Assembly: GCF_019097845.1 (NCBI RefSeq) | Contig: NZ_JAHRGM010000018.1 | Coordinates: 1-64,000, forward strand | Origin: Sphingobium sp. AS12 | Lineage (GTDB): Bacteria > Pseudomonadota > Alphaproteobacteria > Sphingomonadales > Sphingomonadaceae | DNA: 64,000 nucleotides | Reading direction: 5' to 3' | In this document: positions 10,001 to 18,461 of the stretch, in pieces | Position numbering within the stretch: position 1 is the stretch's first letter | How the letters are laid out: each line of letters opens with the position of its first letter | The notes under the pieces: model-generated | The model's database searches: none | Told to the model about the DNA's origin: nothing | The model's input: the letters and a program-made list of their open reading frames with translations, nothing else | Position numbers and translations under genes: made by a program

Positions 10001-10147
10001 GACATGATGCTCAGGCGCAAGGAACGTGAGCGCGCTGGCCACCGCTTCGGCGTCCTGCTCGTCATCGGCCAGATAGAGCAGATCGCCAGCGCCCAGGGCG
10101 TCAAGCAGCATGAGTGCGGTCTCACCAATCCCTTGGGAAACGCTCAT
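7013..10147 (-). CDS. mfd: Mfd-like transcription-repair coupling helicase
   Basis: A 1044-residue superfamily 2 translocase. Order: a UvrB-like N-terminal region, an RNA-polymerase-interacting CarD/RID-like module (AGDLVVHEDHGAARVLG, about 380-400), RecG/Mfd helicase motifs with Walker A in GDVGYGKTEVA (about 542), DEEQ box in IIDEEQRFG (about 645), motif III SATPIPRTLHRAM, and a C-terminal TRCF-type domain. It is roughly 100 residues shorter than Escherichia coli Mfd (1148), with the loss mostly in the N-terminal half. Its surroundings are not the usual housekeeping ones, so it may be a second, accessory Mfd; that cannot be settled here. Confidence 0.8.
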   Translation of the reverse strand: MSVSQGIGETALMLLDALGAGDLLYLADDEQDAEAVASALTFLAPEHHVVFLPSSDILPGDSAPASPSNIGKRVAALRHLRRLAAGSKRRPLATITSGEGAARLYADPAAFDAAPPSLRVGEPIDPTNFSADMERLGYVADDRVDEPGEVAVRGEVIDIFPADAGLPARIDVADGRVIGIRRYDPITQRTQAPCKLLEIGRAAEPEPERKVTILAHLRPGRLYVSAKAEQRRARFIRLATDAAGNSGSAIDAASQSLWAKDLAAWRSGDPADFAISPIPRFAEQRSPLSALKRFAAPHVQEGKRALLVGRERDVRFLRPKIAKTFKAKVEAIDAIAAVDTLAPGAIAALIAPIDRGAVGKKLVMIAAADLLGSRALIGATQGSVAAGLAQAGGDIRAGDLVVHEDHGAARVLGLVSAPGDGDAELIALEYANDARRLVPCQEAGLLWRYGADGDAVRLDKLDGSTWEKRRGAIDEAVAQSARDLLRLAQGRADVKAAIIEPDSAAYERFVASFPFNETADQARAIQAVRDDLASGRPMDRLVIGDVGYGKTEVALRAAALAALAGYQVILAAPTTVLVRQHIEMFQRRFADTGVVVAGLSRLSSAAEKKAAKAGLADGSIGIVIGTAAVMAKDVRYAQLGLVIIDEEQRFGAADKARLRGRTDLHLLAMSATPIPRTLHRAMIGLQQLSVIATPPARRQPIRTSLASPDDAMIRTALLRERSRGGQSFVVVPRIEDLAPLAERLARIVPDLALIEAHGKMPVVAIDDAMVRFGGGEGDVLLATNIIEAGLDVPRANTMIVWRADRFGLAQLHQLRGRVGRGNRRGQVILLTEAGEIAERTMKRLRTLATYDRLGAGFAISAADLDQRGAGDPLADTQAGHMKLIGIDLYQHLFEAALKEARGEDAGLWTPELNLGSAGGLPSDWIPDADIRLGLYVRLWRLVDETGLSALEEELADRFGPLPPAAERLIDANRIAILARAAGIARVDAGPAAMALTPRETGRDMSKCAGLFEKDGRWLLKAQTDEADQLARVIDLLESIGALRN

Positions 10148-10199
10148 TTGCCCACCAGGACGCGAAAATCGACCTGGTCAGGCCTGACAGTAAAACAGC

Positions 10200-10412
10200 T
10201 CAAAAGCCTTCTTCGCCCTGATGATCGCCATGGCCTGTCGCGCGCAATTCCGCCCGGTCGCGATCTGCGCGCGCACGCGCGGTCGCGATCATCGTCCGTT
10301 CTTTCTTGGATGGGGGATCGTTGGATGTCGGCGCGGCCTGCTCATAGAGGCCGCCCGTCGCTGCTGGCCGTTGATCCGCTTCCGGTTCCTGGCCCTTTCT
10401 CTTTTCTTCCAC
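10200..10412 (-). CDS. small EcfG-controlled hypothetical protein
   Basis: A 70-residue hydrophilic protein starting GTG at 10412 with a strong AGGAG seven bases upstream. It is charged, rich in Arg, Glu and Ala, with a possible helix in TMIATARARADRDRAEL. No family recognised. A perfect EcfG-type promoter (10439-10464) sits about 27 bases before the start codon, which together with the ribosome site makes it a real gene. The Mfd-like gene follows 52 bases downstream, and could be partly read from the same promoter. Confidence 0.6.
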   Translation of the reverse strand: MEEKRKGQEPEADQRPAATGGLYEQAAPTSNDPPSKKERTMIATARARADRDRAELRATGHGDHQGEEGF

Positions 10413-10438
10413 CGTGGCTCTCCTACAGGTGGGCAGCT

Positions 10439-10464
10439 AACGGCGTGACGATGTCTTGGGTTCC
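10439..10464 (-). promoter_or_regulatory. EcfG-type general stress promoter
   Basis: On the minus strand GGAAC (10464-10460), a 17-base spacer and CGTT (10442-10439), an exact match to the EcfG consensus. It points at the 70-residue protein at 10412. Confidence 0.7.
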
Positions 10465-10525
10465 ACCAACGGCAAAAAGTCCGGTTCAAAATGAAAAACC
10501 GGAAGACGCGCGCTAAGGCGGCCGC

Positions 10526-13360
10526 TTAAGGATCAGATTGGCCGGTCGCTGATCGGTTGCCTAGTTTGTCACCTTCATCGATCATCTCACGAACCTTGCT
10601 GACGATGGCCTCGATTCCGAAGGGTTTGGTGATCACGTGCATATCATGCTCCAGCAATCCGTTGCCGATGATGGCATTCTCCGCATAACCAGTGATGAAC
10701 AAAATCTTGAGTTTGGGACGTCCAACTCGGCCGGCGTCTGCGACCTGACGGCCATTCATTCCGCCGGGCAAGCCCACATCCGTGATGAGAAGGTCGATGC
10801 GCAGATCAGACTGAAGCACCTTTAGGCCGCTGGGACCATCCGCAGCTTCAATGACGTGATATCCCCCGTCGGCAAGGACATCGACGATGAGCGAGCGAAC
10901 GGAAGCCTCGTCATCGATGACCAGCACGGTCTCCCCGTGCCCCCCAGCATCAAGCTGCGTCGGCCGCAACTCCTGTTCGATCTCAGTTACCGGTCCCATA
11001 TGCCTTGGAATGTAGAGGCACATGGTCGTGCCTCCGCCGACCTCCGAATAAATCCGTACCTGCCCGCCCGATTGCCGCACAAAGCCATAGATCATCGAGA
11101 GGCCAAGGCCCGTGCCTTCGCCCAGCGGCTTGGTCGTGAAGAACGGATCAAAAGCGCGGGCGATCACGTCGGGCGTCATGCCCGTTCCGGTGTCACTCAC
11201 GCATAGCGACACATATTGACCAGGGGGTAGCTCGCGTTCGCGCGCCATGCGGTTGTCTAGCCACTTATTGGCTGTTTCGATTGTCAAGCGTCCGCCATCC
11301 GGCATCGCGTCTCGCGCATTGATGCAAAGGTTCAAAAGCGCATTTTCAAGCTGGTAGCGATCGACCAACGTCATCCACAACCCGCCCGATCCAACCACTT
11401 CGATCTCTATGGAGGGCCCGACGGTACGGCGTATGAGGTCTTCCAAGCCAGAAACTAGCCGGTTTATATTGACGGCTGTGGGATCCAATGTCTGTCGCCG
11501 GGAAAAGGCAAGCAGTCGCTGCGTCAACGCGGCAGCCCGCTTTGCCGCGCCCTGCGCGGTTTCGAGATGGCGACCGATAGCCTCCATACGACCCTGGGAA
11601 ATACGCAGTTCCAGCAATTCCAGGTTGCCGAGAACCCCGGCCAGCAGATTGTTGAAATCATGCGCGATGCCACCGGTTAACTGCCCCACCGCCTCCATCT
11701 TCTGGCTTTGGCGCAAAGCCTCCTCTGTGGCGATAAGGGCATCGGCCGCTTCGGTCTCCGCGGTGATATCGCGGCCGAACAGATAGAGCATCCCGGCCTC
11801 TGGAACGGTGGTCCAGGCGAAGCGTCGGTGGCTGCCATCCTTTGCGCGAAAGACGCTTTGTGACTCGACGACAGCAGCGTTGGATTCGGAGAGTTTCGCC
11901 AACCGCTGCTGCGCGGCTTCTTGCTCCTGCGCTACAAACTCCAAAATATTGCGGCCGACCGTATCGGCTTCGCTCCACCCCAGCGTCTTCGTCCAGGATG
12001 GATTGACGGCATTGATAATGCCTTGGGTCGTCGCCACCACCTTGACGATCGGAGAGAGCGCCCAAATCCGCTCCCGGTCGCGGGCGAGTTGGCGCTCTCG
12101 GGTTATATCGCGCGCCACGGCGTGGATGCGGCCCGCGTCTGGCACAGCGTTCCAGTCGAGCAATCGATAGCTGCCGTCCTGGCAGCGATAGCGGTTCTCG
12201 AACAAAAGGGTCGTAACGCCCTGAGCCAGCTTTTCAACTTCCTTGGCTGTGGCAGATAAATCGTCGGGATGGACGAAATCGGCCAGGACCTGTCCAACCA
12301 TCTCATCCTCTCGCCACCCCAGAAGGCGGGTCGCAGATGGGTTCACCAAGCGAATGACGCCATCAAAGTCGCAAACCAGCATCAGGTCCTGACTAAGCGA
12401 CCACAGCCGATCGCGGTCCCGTCGCTGGGCAGACACGGCATCGATGGTGGCAAGCGCCCCCGCAATCTGCGCGGCAATAAGGTTGGCGAAATCACGAGTT
12501 GCTTCGTCGAGCAGGCGGTAGGGATTCAATCCCAGAACAAGTGCACCGACGGCTTGCGCTTCGCCAGGCTGCTCGATAGCTACGATCAACGCATCGCGCG
12601 GCGGTATCTCCCACGGTCCGGTCGGCAACTTCGAAAAAGCGCCACCCAGCGCTTCCACGGCCTGTTTTTCGCCTCTTTGAATCGCAGCAACTGGCCAATC
12701 CGCAGCGTCTCCAGTGCCGGGATCAAGGCTTTCAGGCAAGTCGAACAGCTGTAGGTTCGCGAACGGAAAGTCCCGGCTCTCGCTGCCAAAATGGCCTCGC
12801 ACTGCTTCGATCACGTCAGACCGACTTTTCGATCGGAGCAACGCGGCGGCCAGATCATTCAATTGCTTGATGCGCCGTTCACTGATGACCCTGTCCGTCT
12901 CCTCGCGAACGACGCACATCAGGCCTTCGACAGCACCCCCGCGACCCATCAGAGGACTGTAAGAGAATGTGTGATACGTCTCTTCGGGATAGCCGTTACG
13001 CTCAAGGAGCAGAAGCAACTGTTCGTCCCAGGTCGCAACGCCATCTCGCATGACCGAGACGATGCGATCCTTGACGTCCTCAAAGACCTCCTTCCATACC
13101 TGCGACATGGGCCGACCCAGCGCTGTGGGATGTTTGAAGCCCAAAGTAGGAATATAGGCGTCATTGTAGAAGAAGTTGAGGTCTTCTCCCCAACCAAGCC
13201 ACATCTCAAACCGAGACAGGAGCATGAGCCGTAGCGACGCCTTGAGTTCTTCGGGCCATCGATCAGGCGGACCTAAGTTCGATGCCTTCCAATCATGCGC
13301 TCGCATGATTGCACTCATCTGGGAATCGCCAGGGAACACGTCAGGCCAGTCGTTTGTCAC
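10526..13360 (-). CDS. PAS/GAF hybrid sensor histidine kinase with receiver
   Basis: A 944-residue soluble hybrid kinase; I see no membrane segment. Order: an N-terminal PAS-like domain (about 20-155), a GAF-like region (about 165-300), two PAS domains beginning near RDRLWSLSQDLMLV and RERIWALSPIVKVV, then the phospho-acceptor helix with IAHDFNNLL (His about 564), an ATPase domain with NARDAMP, DTGTGM and GTGLGLSM, and a C-terminal receiver with acidic DD, phospho-acceptor Asp in LLITDVGLPGG (about 857), Thr in ITGY and Lys in TKPF. All catalytic residues are present. No separate output regulator is next to it. A hairpin and a degenerate EcfG-like sequence lie upstream. Confidence 0.88.
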   Translation of the reverse strand: MTNDWPDVFPGDSQMSAIMRAHDWKASNLGPPDRWPEELKASLRLMLLSRFEMWLGWGEDLNFFYNDAYIPTLGFKHPTALGRPMSQVWKEVFEDVKDRIVSVMRDGVATWDEQLLLLLERNGYPEETYHTFSYSPLMGRGGAVEGLMCVVREETDRVISERRIKQLNDLAAALLRSKSRSDVIEAVRGHFGSESRDFPFANLQLFDLPESLDPGTGDAADWPVAAIQRGEKQAVEALGGAFSKLPTGPWEIPPRDALIVAIEQPGEAQAVGALVLGLNPYRLLDEATRDFANLIAAQIAGALATIDAVSAQRRDRDRLWSLSQDLMLVCDFDGVIRLVNPSATRLLGWREDEMVGQVLADFVHPDDLSATAKEVEKLAQGVTTLLFENRYRCQDGSYRLLDWNAVPDAGRIHAVARDITRERQLARDRERIWALSPIVKVVATTQGIINAVNPSWTKTLGWSEADTVGRNILEFVAQEQEAAQQRLAKLSESNAAVVESQSVFRAKDGSHRRFAWTTVPEAGMLYLFGRDITAETEAADALIATEEALRQSQKMEAVGQLTGGIAHDFNNLLAGVLGNLELLELRISQGRMEAIGRHLETAQGAAKRAAALTQRLLAFSRRQTLDPTAVNINRLVSGLEDLIRRTVGPSIEIEVVGSGGLWMTLVDRYQLENALLNLCINARDAMPDGGRLTIETANKWLDNRMARERELPPGQYVSLCVSDTGTGMTPDVIARAFDPFFTTKPLGEGTGLGLSMIYGFVRQSGGQVRIYSEVGGGTTMCLYIPRHMGPVTEIEQELRPTQLDAGGHGETVLVIDDEASVRSLIVDVLADGGYHVIEAADGPSGLKVLQSDLRIDLLITDVGLPGGMNGRQVADAGRVGRPKLKILFITGYAENAIIGNGLLEHDMHVITKPFGIEAIVSKVREMIDEGDKLGNRSATGQSDP

Positions 13361-13387
13361 ATCCCCCCCTTACAACCGCTTGGTCAG

Positions 13388-13413
13388 CATTACGGCGAAG
13401 CCGTAATGTTTTT
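13388..13413. terminator. 9-bp hairpin followed by T-run
   Basis: CATTACGGC (13388-13396), loop GAA, GCCGTAATG (13400-13408), then five T on the plus strand. It has the form of an intrinsic terminator for plus-strand transcription, but no plus-strand gene ends here. On the minus strand the same stem has a TTC loop and lies 28 bases before the histidine kinase start, so it could sit in that gene's leader. Confidence 0.45.
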
Positions 13414-13554
13414 AATCGTCCTCGGTTCCGTCGCGGCGTTCGCGCTGTGACACAGGGCGGTAAGGCCAGGCTTGCCCCAAGCAGCGATCTTTCTCCAGAT
13501 CATCGGCGAAAATTTAATCTAAAATTCTTGCGTGTCACGTTTCAACCAATCAAG

Positions 13555-13579
13555 GGAACACTGACTAACTCGGCTCGTT
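13555..13579 (+). promoter_or_regulatory. EcfG-type general stress promoter
   Basis: GGAAC (13555-13559), 16-base spacer, CGTT (13576-13579): an exact match to the EcfG consensus. The csbD-like start codon follows 29 bases after the -10 element, and CsbD proteins are known general-stress proteins, which supports the call. Confidence 0.8.
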
Positions 13580-13608
13580 ATAAATGCAGTGTCAAATAGG
13601 AGAGACTG

Positions 13609-13788
13609 ATGAGCATCGAAGGAAAAGCAAAAGAAGCAGCCGGCTACGTCAAGGAAGAGGCGTTCGAGCACGGCAAGTCCGCCGAAAGCCAGAAGAAAGC
13701 ACAAGAAGGGCGCGATCTGCGCAATGAAGGACGCGTGGAAGATGGCAAGGCGCCAAAGACTTCTGAGCCAGGCACCGACGCAAAGTAA
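13609..13788 (+). CDS. CsbD family stress protein
   Basis: A 59-residue, very hydrophilic helical protein; the start MSIEGKAKEAAGYVKEEAF is the CsbD-like pattern (GKAKEAAG). Many Lys, Glu and Gln and no hydrophobic core fit this family of small general-stress proteins of unknown mechanism. TAGGAGA lies just before the ATG. It has its own EcfG-type promoter (13555-13579) and a strong terminator (13811-13840), so it is a monocistronic stress gene. Confidence 0.85.
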   Translation: MSIEGKAKEAAGYVKEEAFEHGKSAESQKKAQEGRDLRNEGRVEDGKAPKTSEPGTDAK

Positions 13789-13810
13789 TATTTGATTTCT
13801 GCCGAACGAT

Positions 13811-13840
13811 ACGCCGCCTTTCACAGGGCGGCGTTTTCGT
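13811..13840 (+). terminator. intrinsic terminator after csbD
   Basis: ACGCCGCC (13811-13818) pairs with GGCGGCGT (13827-13834) around an 8-base loop, followed by a T-rich run (TTTTCGTTTT). It lies 22 bases after the csbD stop and at the tail of the convergent DUF1543 remnant, so it may work in both directions. Confidence 0.8.
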
Positions 13841-14347
13841 TTTCCCTTACTTCAGCGGAGTGTAACGGCAGGCAAATTTCGGTGGTCGCGCCGTTTCGGT
13901 GGCTACCAAAGTGGATGTGAAGTTTTTCGCCAATGACCTCATGGAGAGCAATCGCCTTCTCAGCCTCGTATAGATCGTCGCGATGGCCTTCCTTCCACGC
14001 AGGGAGGGTAGCCATCGCGCGTGCCTTGGCCTGGGTCAGATTCTCAGTGACAACGAACATGTTGCGATGCTGTTCGGCGAAGTCAGCCGGATCGTAACCA
14101 CCCAGATCTACGAAAAACAGTCGTTCGCGCCCCTTATATGGCTCCGGCTGCAGCTGAACGTCATAACCGTCCGCATGGTCGATCTCTGCCAGCAGTCGAT
14201 ATGTAGCGTGCCGGGCGCGCCTCACCACTGACGGCGAAGCGCATCATGCGTCGCTTTAAGGGAGGGCGCCACGATGAAGCGGACATCATGAACTTCTATG
14301 TGAGCCGCAGGATGCTCACCTCCAATGTAGACCGCAAACAGCTTCAT
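13821..14347 (-). pseudogene. DUF1543 protein, broken by a stop and a 1-base deletion
   Basis: From the ATG at 14347 the frame gives MKLFAVYIGGEHPAAH and on to RRQW, the start of a DUF1543 protein, then TGA at codon 42 (14224-14222) where the family has a second Trp. The frame resumes as GAPGTLHIDCW and then slips by one base near 14183; the rest (AEIDHADGYDV, LFFVDLGGYDPADFAEQHRNMFVV, IHFG) is good DUF1543. The length from ATG to final stop is 527 bases, one short of a multiple of three, as expected for one deletion. The ATG overlaps the stop of the FAD gene upstream (ATGA). A shorter product could start at 14228, but it lacks the family N-terminus. Function of DUF1543 is unknown. Confidence 0.7.
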
Positions 14348-15990
14348 GCCGCGTCAGCCTGCATGGATACTGCGATCATGCGCGCGCGGTCCTGACCCAC
14401 AATGCCGCCCATCTCATGCGAACTGGTGATCCCTTGTACAAATGGATGACGTCCCAGGATGAAGGGAAGGCTCAGACAATATAATCGGCGCGCACGCGGA
14501 TCGGGCGATGCCGGGTGGAAAGCCTCATGCACCGAGATACCTTTGGTCGCGCCTTCGTCTGCATCTTGTGCGTCCATAACGATGCCTTGTTCAAGAAGCG
14601 TAGGGAATGGGAAATCGTCGGCTTCGAGCGGGCGTTGGCCCGTTGCATCGATGAACTCATTATAGTGGCGCCGCTTGCCGTTGATGACGACATTGACGCC
14701 GGGTTCTGCGCCGTGCGTTTCGACGCGATAATCCTTTCCAAGGGCGATCACATCAAGGTGGCCGGCTCGATGAAGAGCGAGGAGCCGCTGGATGAAGAGA
14801 TGGGGAACGCTCGCATATTCGTCGACGAAGGCAGGCTTTAAATGCTTGCCGAACGATTCCAGCGCGCCTTCGTCAAGATGCGGGATAATCAGTGCCAGCA
14901 CCTCGTGCATCCGCAGGATCGCGTAGCGCTAGGGCACGGTGATTTCTTGGTCGAAATCGGCTTGCGCCTCCCGCAGATTCGTGGCGGCCCATTCAAACGG
15001 ATCAGCGTCCGCGCGGTCGGCGAAGAAGCGCTCCGCGAAATCTTCCAAAGCCAGATCGGCCAACCTGACATGATCGGCATATGCAGGATCGGTGTGCGCC
15101 AGTTCCTTCTTGAAGAGCGCATAGGCCTGCTCCAGAAGATCCTTTGGCTGAGCCTCGATCAGCGTTCCGATCGCCTCATGCGCACAAAAGGCTAGCGGCT
15201 CATAGGGTATCGGATGGTGGAAATCAGCTTCAGGCAGCAGCCCCTTGCGCGACATCATCGTCAACGCAAGTCCTTCCGATCCCGCCCCAATCCGATATTC
15301 AACACTGCCATCCGTACCTTCGATGAATGCGCCATGCGCGGTGGCCAGAGCGACGACTGCGTCGATCGCCGTCAGAGAGCTCCCGCGAATGCCAACATTG
15401 ACGGCATTGAGCCGTTTGAGCGCGGAGGCTGGCCACGGGCTGAGAAAATAGCCAGGCCGCGCCTCGGGTTCCTCCGGCCACTGATGGCCCGTCGCCATGA
15501 CGACGAAGTCGAAACGATTGTCGGCTATGTCCTCGCCCTCCCCTTCAATATCCAGCTGAACGCAGTTGCCCTGGACAGACATGTCCGGAACGCGGTGGCC
15601 GGTTCGAATATCGACGATGAACCCTTTGGCACGCGCCTCGTCCACGAGCATGTCGAACTGGTCGAGGAAGTATCGCCCCAGTGCAACGCGCGGGTAGAAA
15701 GCGCGGTCATCAACATCCCTGGGATCGATTCCCAAACTTATGAGCCGCTTGCGGCTTGGACGGTTGAGCCAGGCAAGAAGCGTCTCGCACAACGGCGGTA
15801 TTTCAACGCTCGCAATGTTCGAGAGCATGGCGGGATCGTTCCACCCTGGTCGATAGGGCGTTCCGAGACCGGCGCGCGCCTGCTGCTCGAAGATGGTGAT
15901 CCTCGCGGGGCGGGCTGCATGCTCAACAAACGCCGTGAGCGTATAGAGGGTGGTCGGTCCGGCGCCGACAAAGGCAATGGATGCGGTCAT
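14344..15990 (-). pseudogene. FAD/NAD(P)-binding protein with in-frame amber codon
   Basis: The N-terminal half, from ATG 15990, has the dinucleotide motif IAFVGAGPTTLYTL and further FAD-family features (LGTPYRPGW, DFVVMATGHQWPEE, GIRGSSLTAIDAVVAL). At codon 354 (14931-14929) a TAG interrupts the frame between ITVP and RYAILRMHEVLALI; the same frame then runs on for 194 codons (DATGQRPLE, EMGGIVGQDRARMIAV) to 14344. Both halves together have the length of NAD_binding_9-type FAD proteins (about 550). The interrupted residue was probably Trp (TGG to TAG). The downstream DUF1543 partner is also broken, so the operon looks decayed. Confidence 0.7.
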
Positions 15991-16498
15991 TCGGCTATGA
16001 ACGCGTAGATGCTGGGGTGGTGCCATCTCAGAGCACGGCACATCAAAAAGTCATCTCGCCGCCGGTGACGTAGTTGTCCTACACACCTTTAAGATACCGT
16101 TGGCCACTGCAAATCGAGAACACCGCCAGACCTTGAGGCCGACGAAGAATGAGCCTTTTCGCGATTTCCTTGTCAGCGCTGAATCTCCAAGGCTTTTTGA
16201 CATCTATTTTTGTCGAGAGTTGTCGTACGCAGCAGCACCGATGAATGGCGACCTAGCCACTACGCAGCGTCCGGCGCGTGGCAAAACCGACCCTCTATCG
16301 CCATTCAACCGCGAATTTCCAGGTTCCAAATGCGGACAGGCGGCTTTCAAATCTTGTGCGATCAAGAATGGCCCATGGGCAAAAGCCTGGTTCGGAGCGT
16401 AGGCCCTATGATAAATCAACGATAATTTGCGAACAGCTATCGCTAGCCCATTTAACAGCGTTAACCCGATGTAGAGCATTGTTGTATTATCGTATTCC
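15991..16498. other. gene-free gap
   Basis: No supported gene. It holds a 31-bp segment (16288-16318) that matches 26/31 bases of 307-337, and an inverted pair of TGAATGGCGA-like arms (about 16240 and 16298). The right end must carry the promoter of the chemoreceptor gene; I cannot name its elements. Confidence 0.35.
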
Positions 16499-18112
16499 AT
16501 GTCAGCAAATAATTTTCTCTCATCAGCTTTTGCGACAAAGGTGTTCCTCGCTCGGTTCAGAACAGCCGCGAATGTTCCTGATCATGTACTCGAGGGGAAA
16601 TTGCGTGCCGCCCGCGAGGGATATGCTGCGACATTTGTTGGAACCGTCACCGTTGCGCTTCTACTAGCTTTCGCACTCCCAGACACGGGCCATAAATGGG
16701 GGGTAGTGACTGCGGCCACACTGTTGATCGCATTATCGTTTTACAACCTTTTGGCGTGGCGTGGAGAACGGCGGGCAAACTGGCGCTATCCCAATCCTAA
16801 GCATAGCGTGCGACGGCTGACAGTGGTCAGCTTCGTTACCGCGCTGCCATGGGGAATATTGCTGGGTGCAGCGATCTACGAGACGCCAGCGGATTGGGAA
16901 TTGCTGATATCGTGTACGTTGGTCGGCGTTGTATGCATCGGCGCGCTTAATGTGGCGACAGTGCCCCAGGCCAGTATCGGGTTCATCGCCGGATGGTTGG
17001 TGATGGCCGTGATCGATATGTTCCTGATCGCAAAAGTGCCTTCCGAAGTGTTGGTTGCACTAACGGTGTTCATTGCGCTGTTCGCGCGAAGCATTCTCGC
17101 GATTTCGCGTGCTTCGTCCGAGGCGATCCGGGCGAATGACGATCTTGTCGCGGTGTCTCGCGAGCATGAACAGCTGGCATTGCATGCGGAGACCGCGCGG
17201 GTGCAACTGACGGCCGCCGAAGATCACGCCCAAGCACGGGCAAACAGCGTCGCTGTTGAGCATCGCCGACAGGAAATGACAGCCTTGGCCGCCCAATTTG
17301 AACGGACGGTGGCGGACGCCGTCTCGGCGTTGGCAGCTGCCGCGAAGACTGCGCAACATTCAACCACATCACTCGCGGCGATCAGCGTCGCGGATGCGAA
17401 TGCGGCGGGTCGAACCGCCGGTGTCGCACACCGGATTGAGCAGGCTGCACAGGTCATGCGAGATACCGCAGCACAGCTTGGCCACTCGGTTGGCCAGGTC
17501 GGAACCCAGGTCGATGCACAGGCTGCTCTTGCAATAGCCGCTGCGGGGCGTTCCACAGGTGCCCAGGCCGCCTTCTCTGCACTCGTTGCGGATGCGCGTA
17601 GTATCGGCAACATCGTCGCTCTGATCGAGGAGATTGCGCGACAAACCAATCTACTGGCTCTGAACGCGACTATCGAGGCTGCACGTGCTGGCGCGGCAGG
17701 TAGCGGATTTGCCGTCGTAGCGGTCGAGGTGAAGACTTTGGCCGGGCAAACGCAGCGTGCAACGGGTGATATTGCACGACGTGTAGCGGCGATTCAGGAG
17801 CGTGTCGCCGACGCGGTTGAAAGCGTGTCTGCTGTAGTTGGCCATGTCGACGAGGTCGCGGGAATAGCGGGTGCGGTGACTGCAGCGGTGATCGAGCAGC
17901 AGCGCGTGGCCGCTTTGATTGGACTCTCTGCCGATGAAACCGCCGATGGAACCGAAAGCCTGCATACCGATGTAGCCGACACCGCGCGGCGGGCCGAACG
18001 GACGCGTTTACTCACCGCCGATGTTGCTGATGCGACCAGCCTGATTGTCACGCGCGCGACCGCCTTGGGACATGCAACGGAACAGCTATTGTCCGAATTG
18101 CGCGCCGCTTAA
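16499..18112 (+). CDS. methyl-accepting chemotaxis-like membrane protein
   Basis: A 537-residue protein with about five to six membrane helices in residues 40-215 and no periplasmic sensor domain or HAMP, followed by a long coiled coil and an MCP signalling domain. The hairpin tip is recognisable as [20 protein letters not shown] (about 381-400), with [16 protein letters not shown] just after it, matching the contact region for CheA/CheW. It probably senses an intramembrane or cytoplasmic cue. No chemotaxis genes are next to it. The end [10 protein letters not shown] has no CheR-binding pentapeptide. Confidence 0.82.
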   Translation: MSANNFLSSAFATKVFLARFRTAANVPDHVLEGKLRAAREGYAATFVGTVTVALLLAFALPDTGHKWGVVTAATLLIALSFYNLLAWRGERRANWRYPNPKHSVRRLTVVSFVTALPWGILLGAAIYETPADWELLISCTLVGVVCIGALNVATVPQASIGFIAGWLVMAVIDMFLIAKVPSEVLVALTVFIALFARSILAISRASSEAIRANDDLVAVSREHEQLALHAETARVQLTAAEDHAQARANSVAVEHRRQEMTALAAQFERTVADAVSALAAAAKTAQHSTTSLAAISVADANAAGRTAGVAHRIEQAAQVMRDTAAQLGHSVGQVGTQVDAQAALAIAAAGRSTGAQAAFSALVADARSIGNIVALIEEIARQTNLLALNATIEAARAGAAGSGFAVVAVEVKTLAGQTQRATGDIARRVAAIQERVADAVESVSAVVGHVDEVAGIAGAVTAAVIEQQRVAALIGLSADETADGTESLHTDVADTARRAERTRLLTADVADATSLIVTRATALGHATEQLLSELRAA

Positions 18113-18461
18113 AACTGAATCGCCAATTCAGACGTGCGTCATGACATTTCGTTTTGGAGCAAGGCGGCCTTTGCGACCACCACCCTCTCATCACGCTCGA
18201 CAAGTTGCGCAAGGCTAGGAAATTCTACAGAGTTGCATGGCGAATGTATGAGATGAATGCGATTGTCGCGAGAGGGTGACCGTAACCGGTCTGCCGTCGA
18301 CCCATTACAGCCATTTACGGTAGAAATTCGCTTTCCAGATAGCCGACAGTCGCTTTTTTCATTGTGAATGACAAAGTCCGTCACCGCTAACCGTTGCTTT
18401 ATGGAACTGTCGCCATTCAAGATCGTCAATATCGATCAGCAGACGATGGACCGCAAATATT
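18113..18461. other. gene-free gap
   Basis: No convincing gene. A near match to the EcfG consensus (GGAAC 18403-18407, 16-base spacer, CGTC) lies 34 bases before the deaminase gene, with one mismatch in the -10. It overlaps a copy of the motif TCGCCATTCA that recurs in two other gaps, so it may be coincidental. Confidence 0.3.

Noticed and set aside
9500..10516. 338-codon open frame on the plus strand
   Set aside because: Antisense to the Mfd N-terminus and to the EcfG-controlled small gene; no protein features.
13405..13429. EcfG promoter before the histidine kinase gene
   Set aside because: GGAAC is present on the minus strand, but the -10 reads CATT; too weak to list as a promoter.
18403..18427. 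EcfG promoter before the deaminase gene
   Set aside because: GGAAC and the 16-base spacer fit, but the -10 is CGTC, not CGTT, and it overlaps a repeated intergenic motif; kept only as a note.
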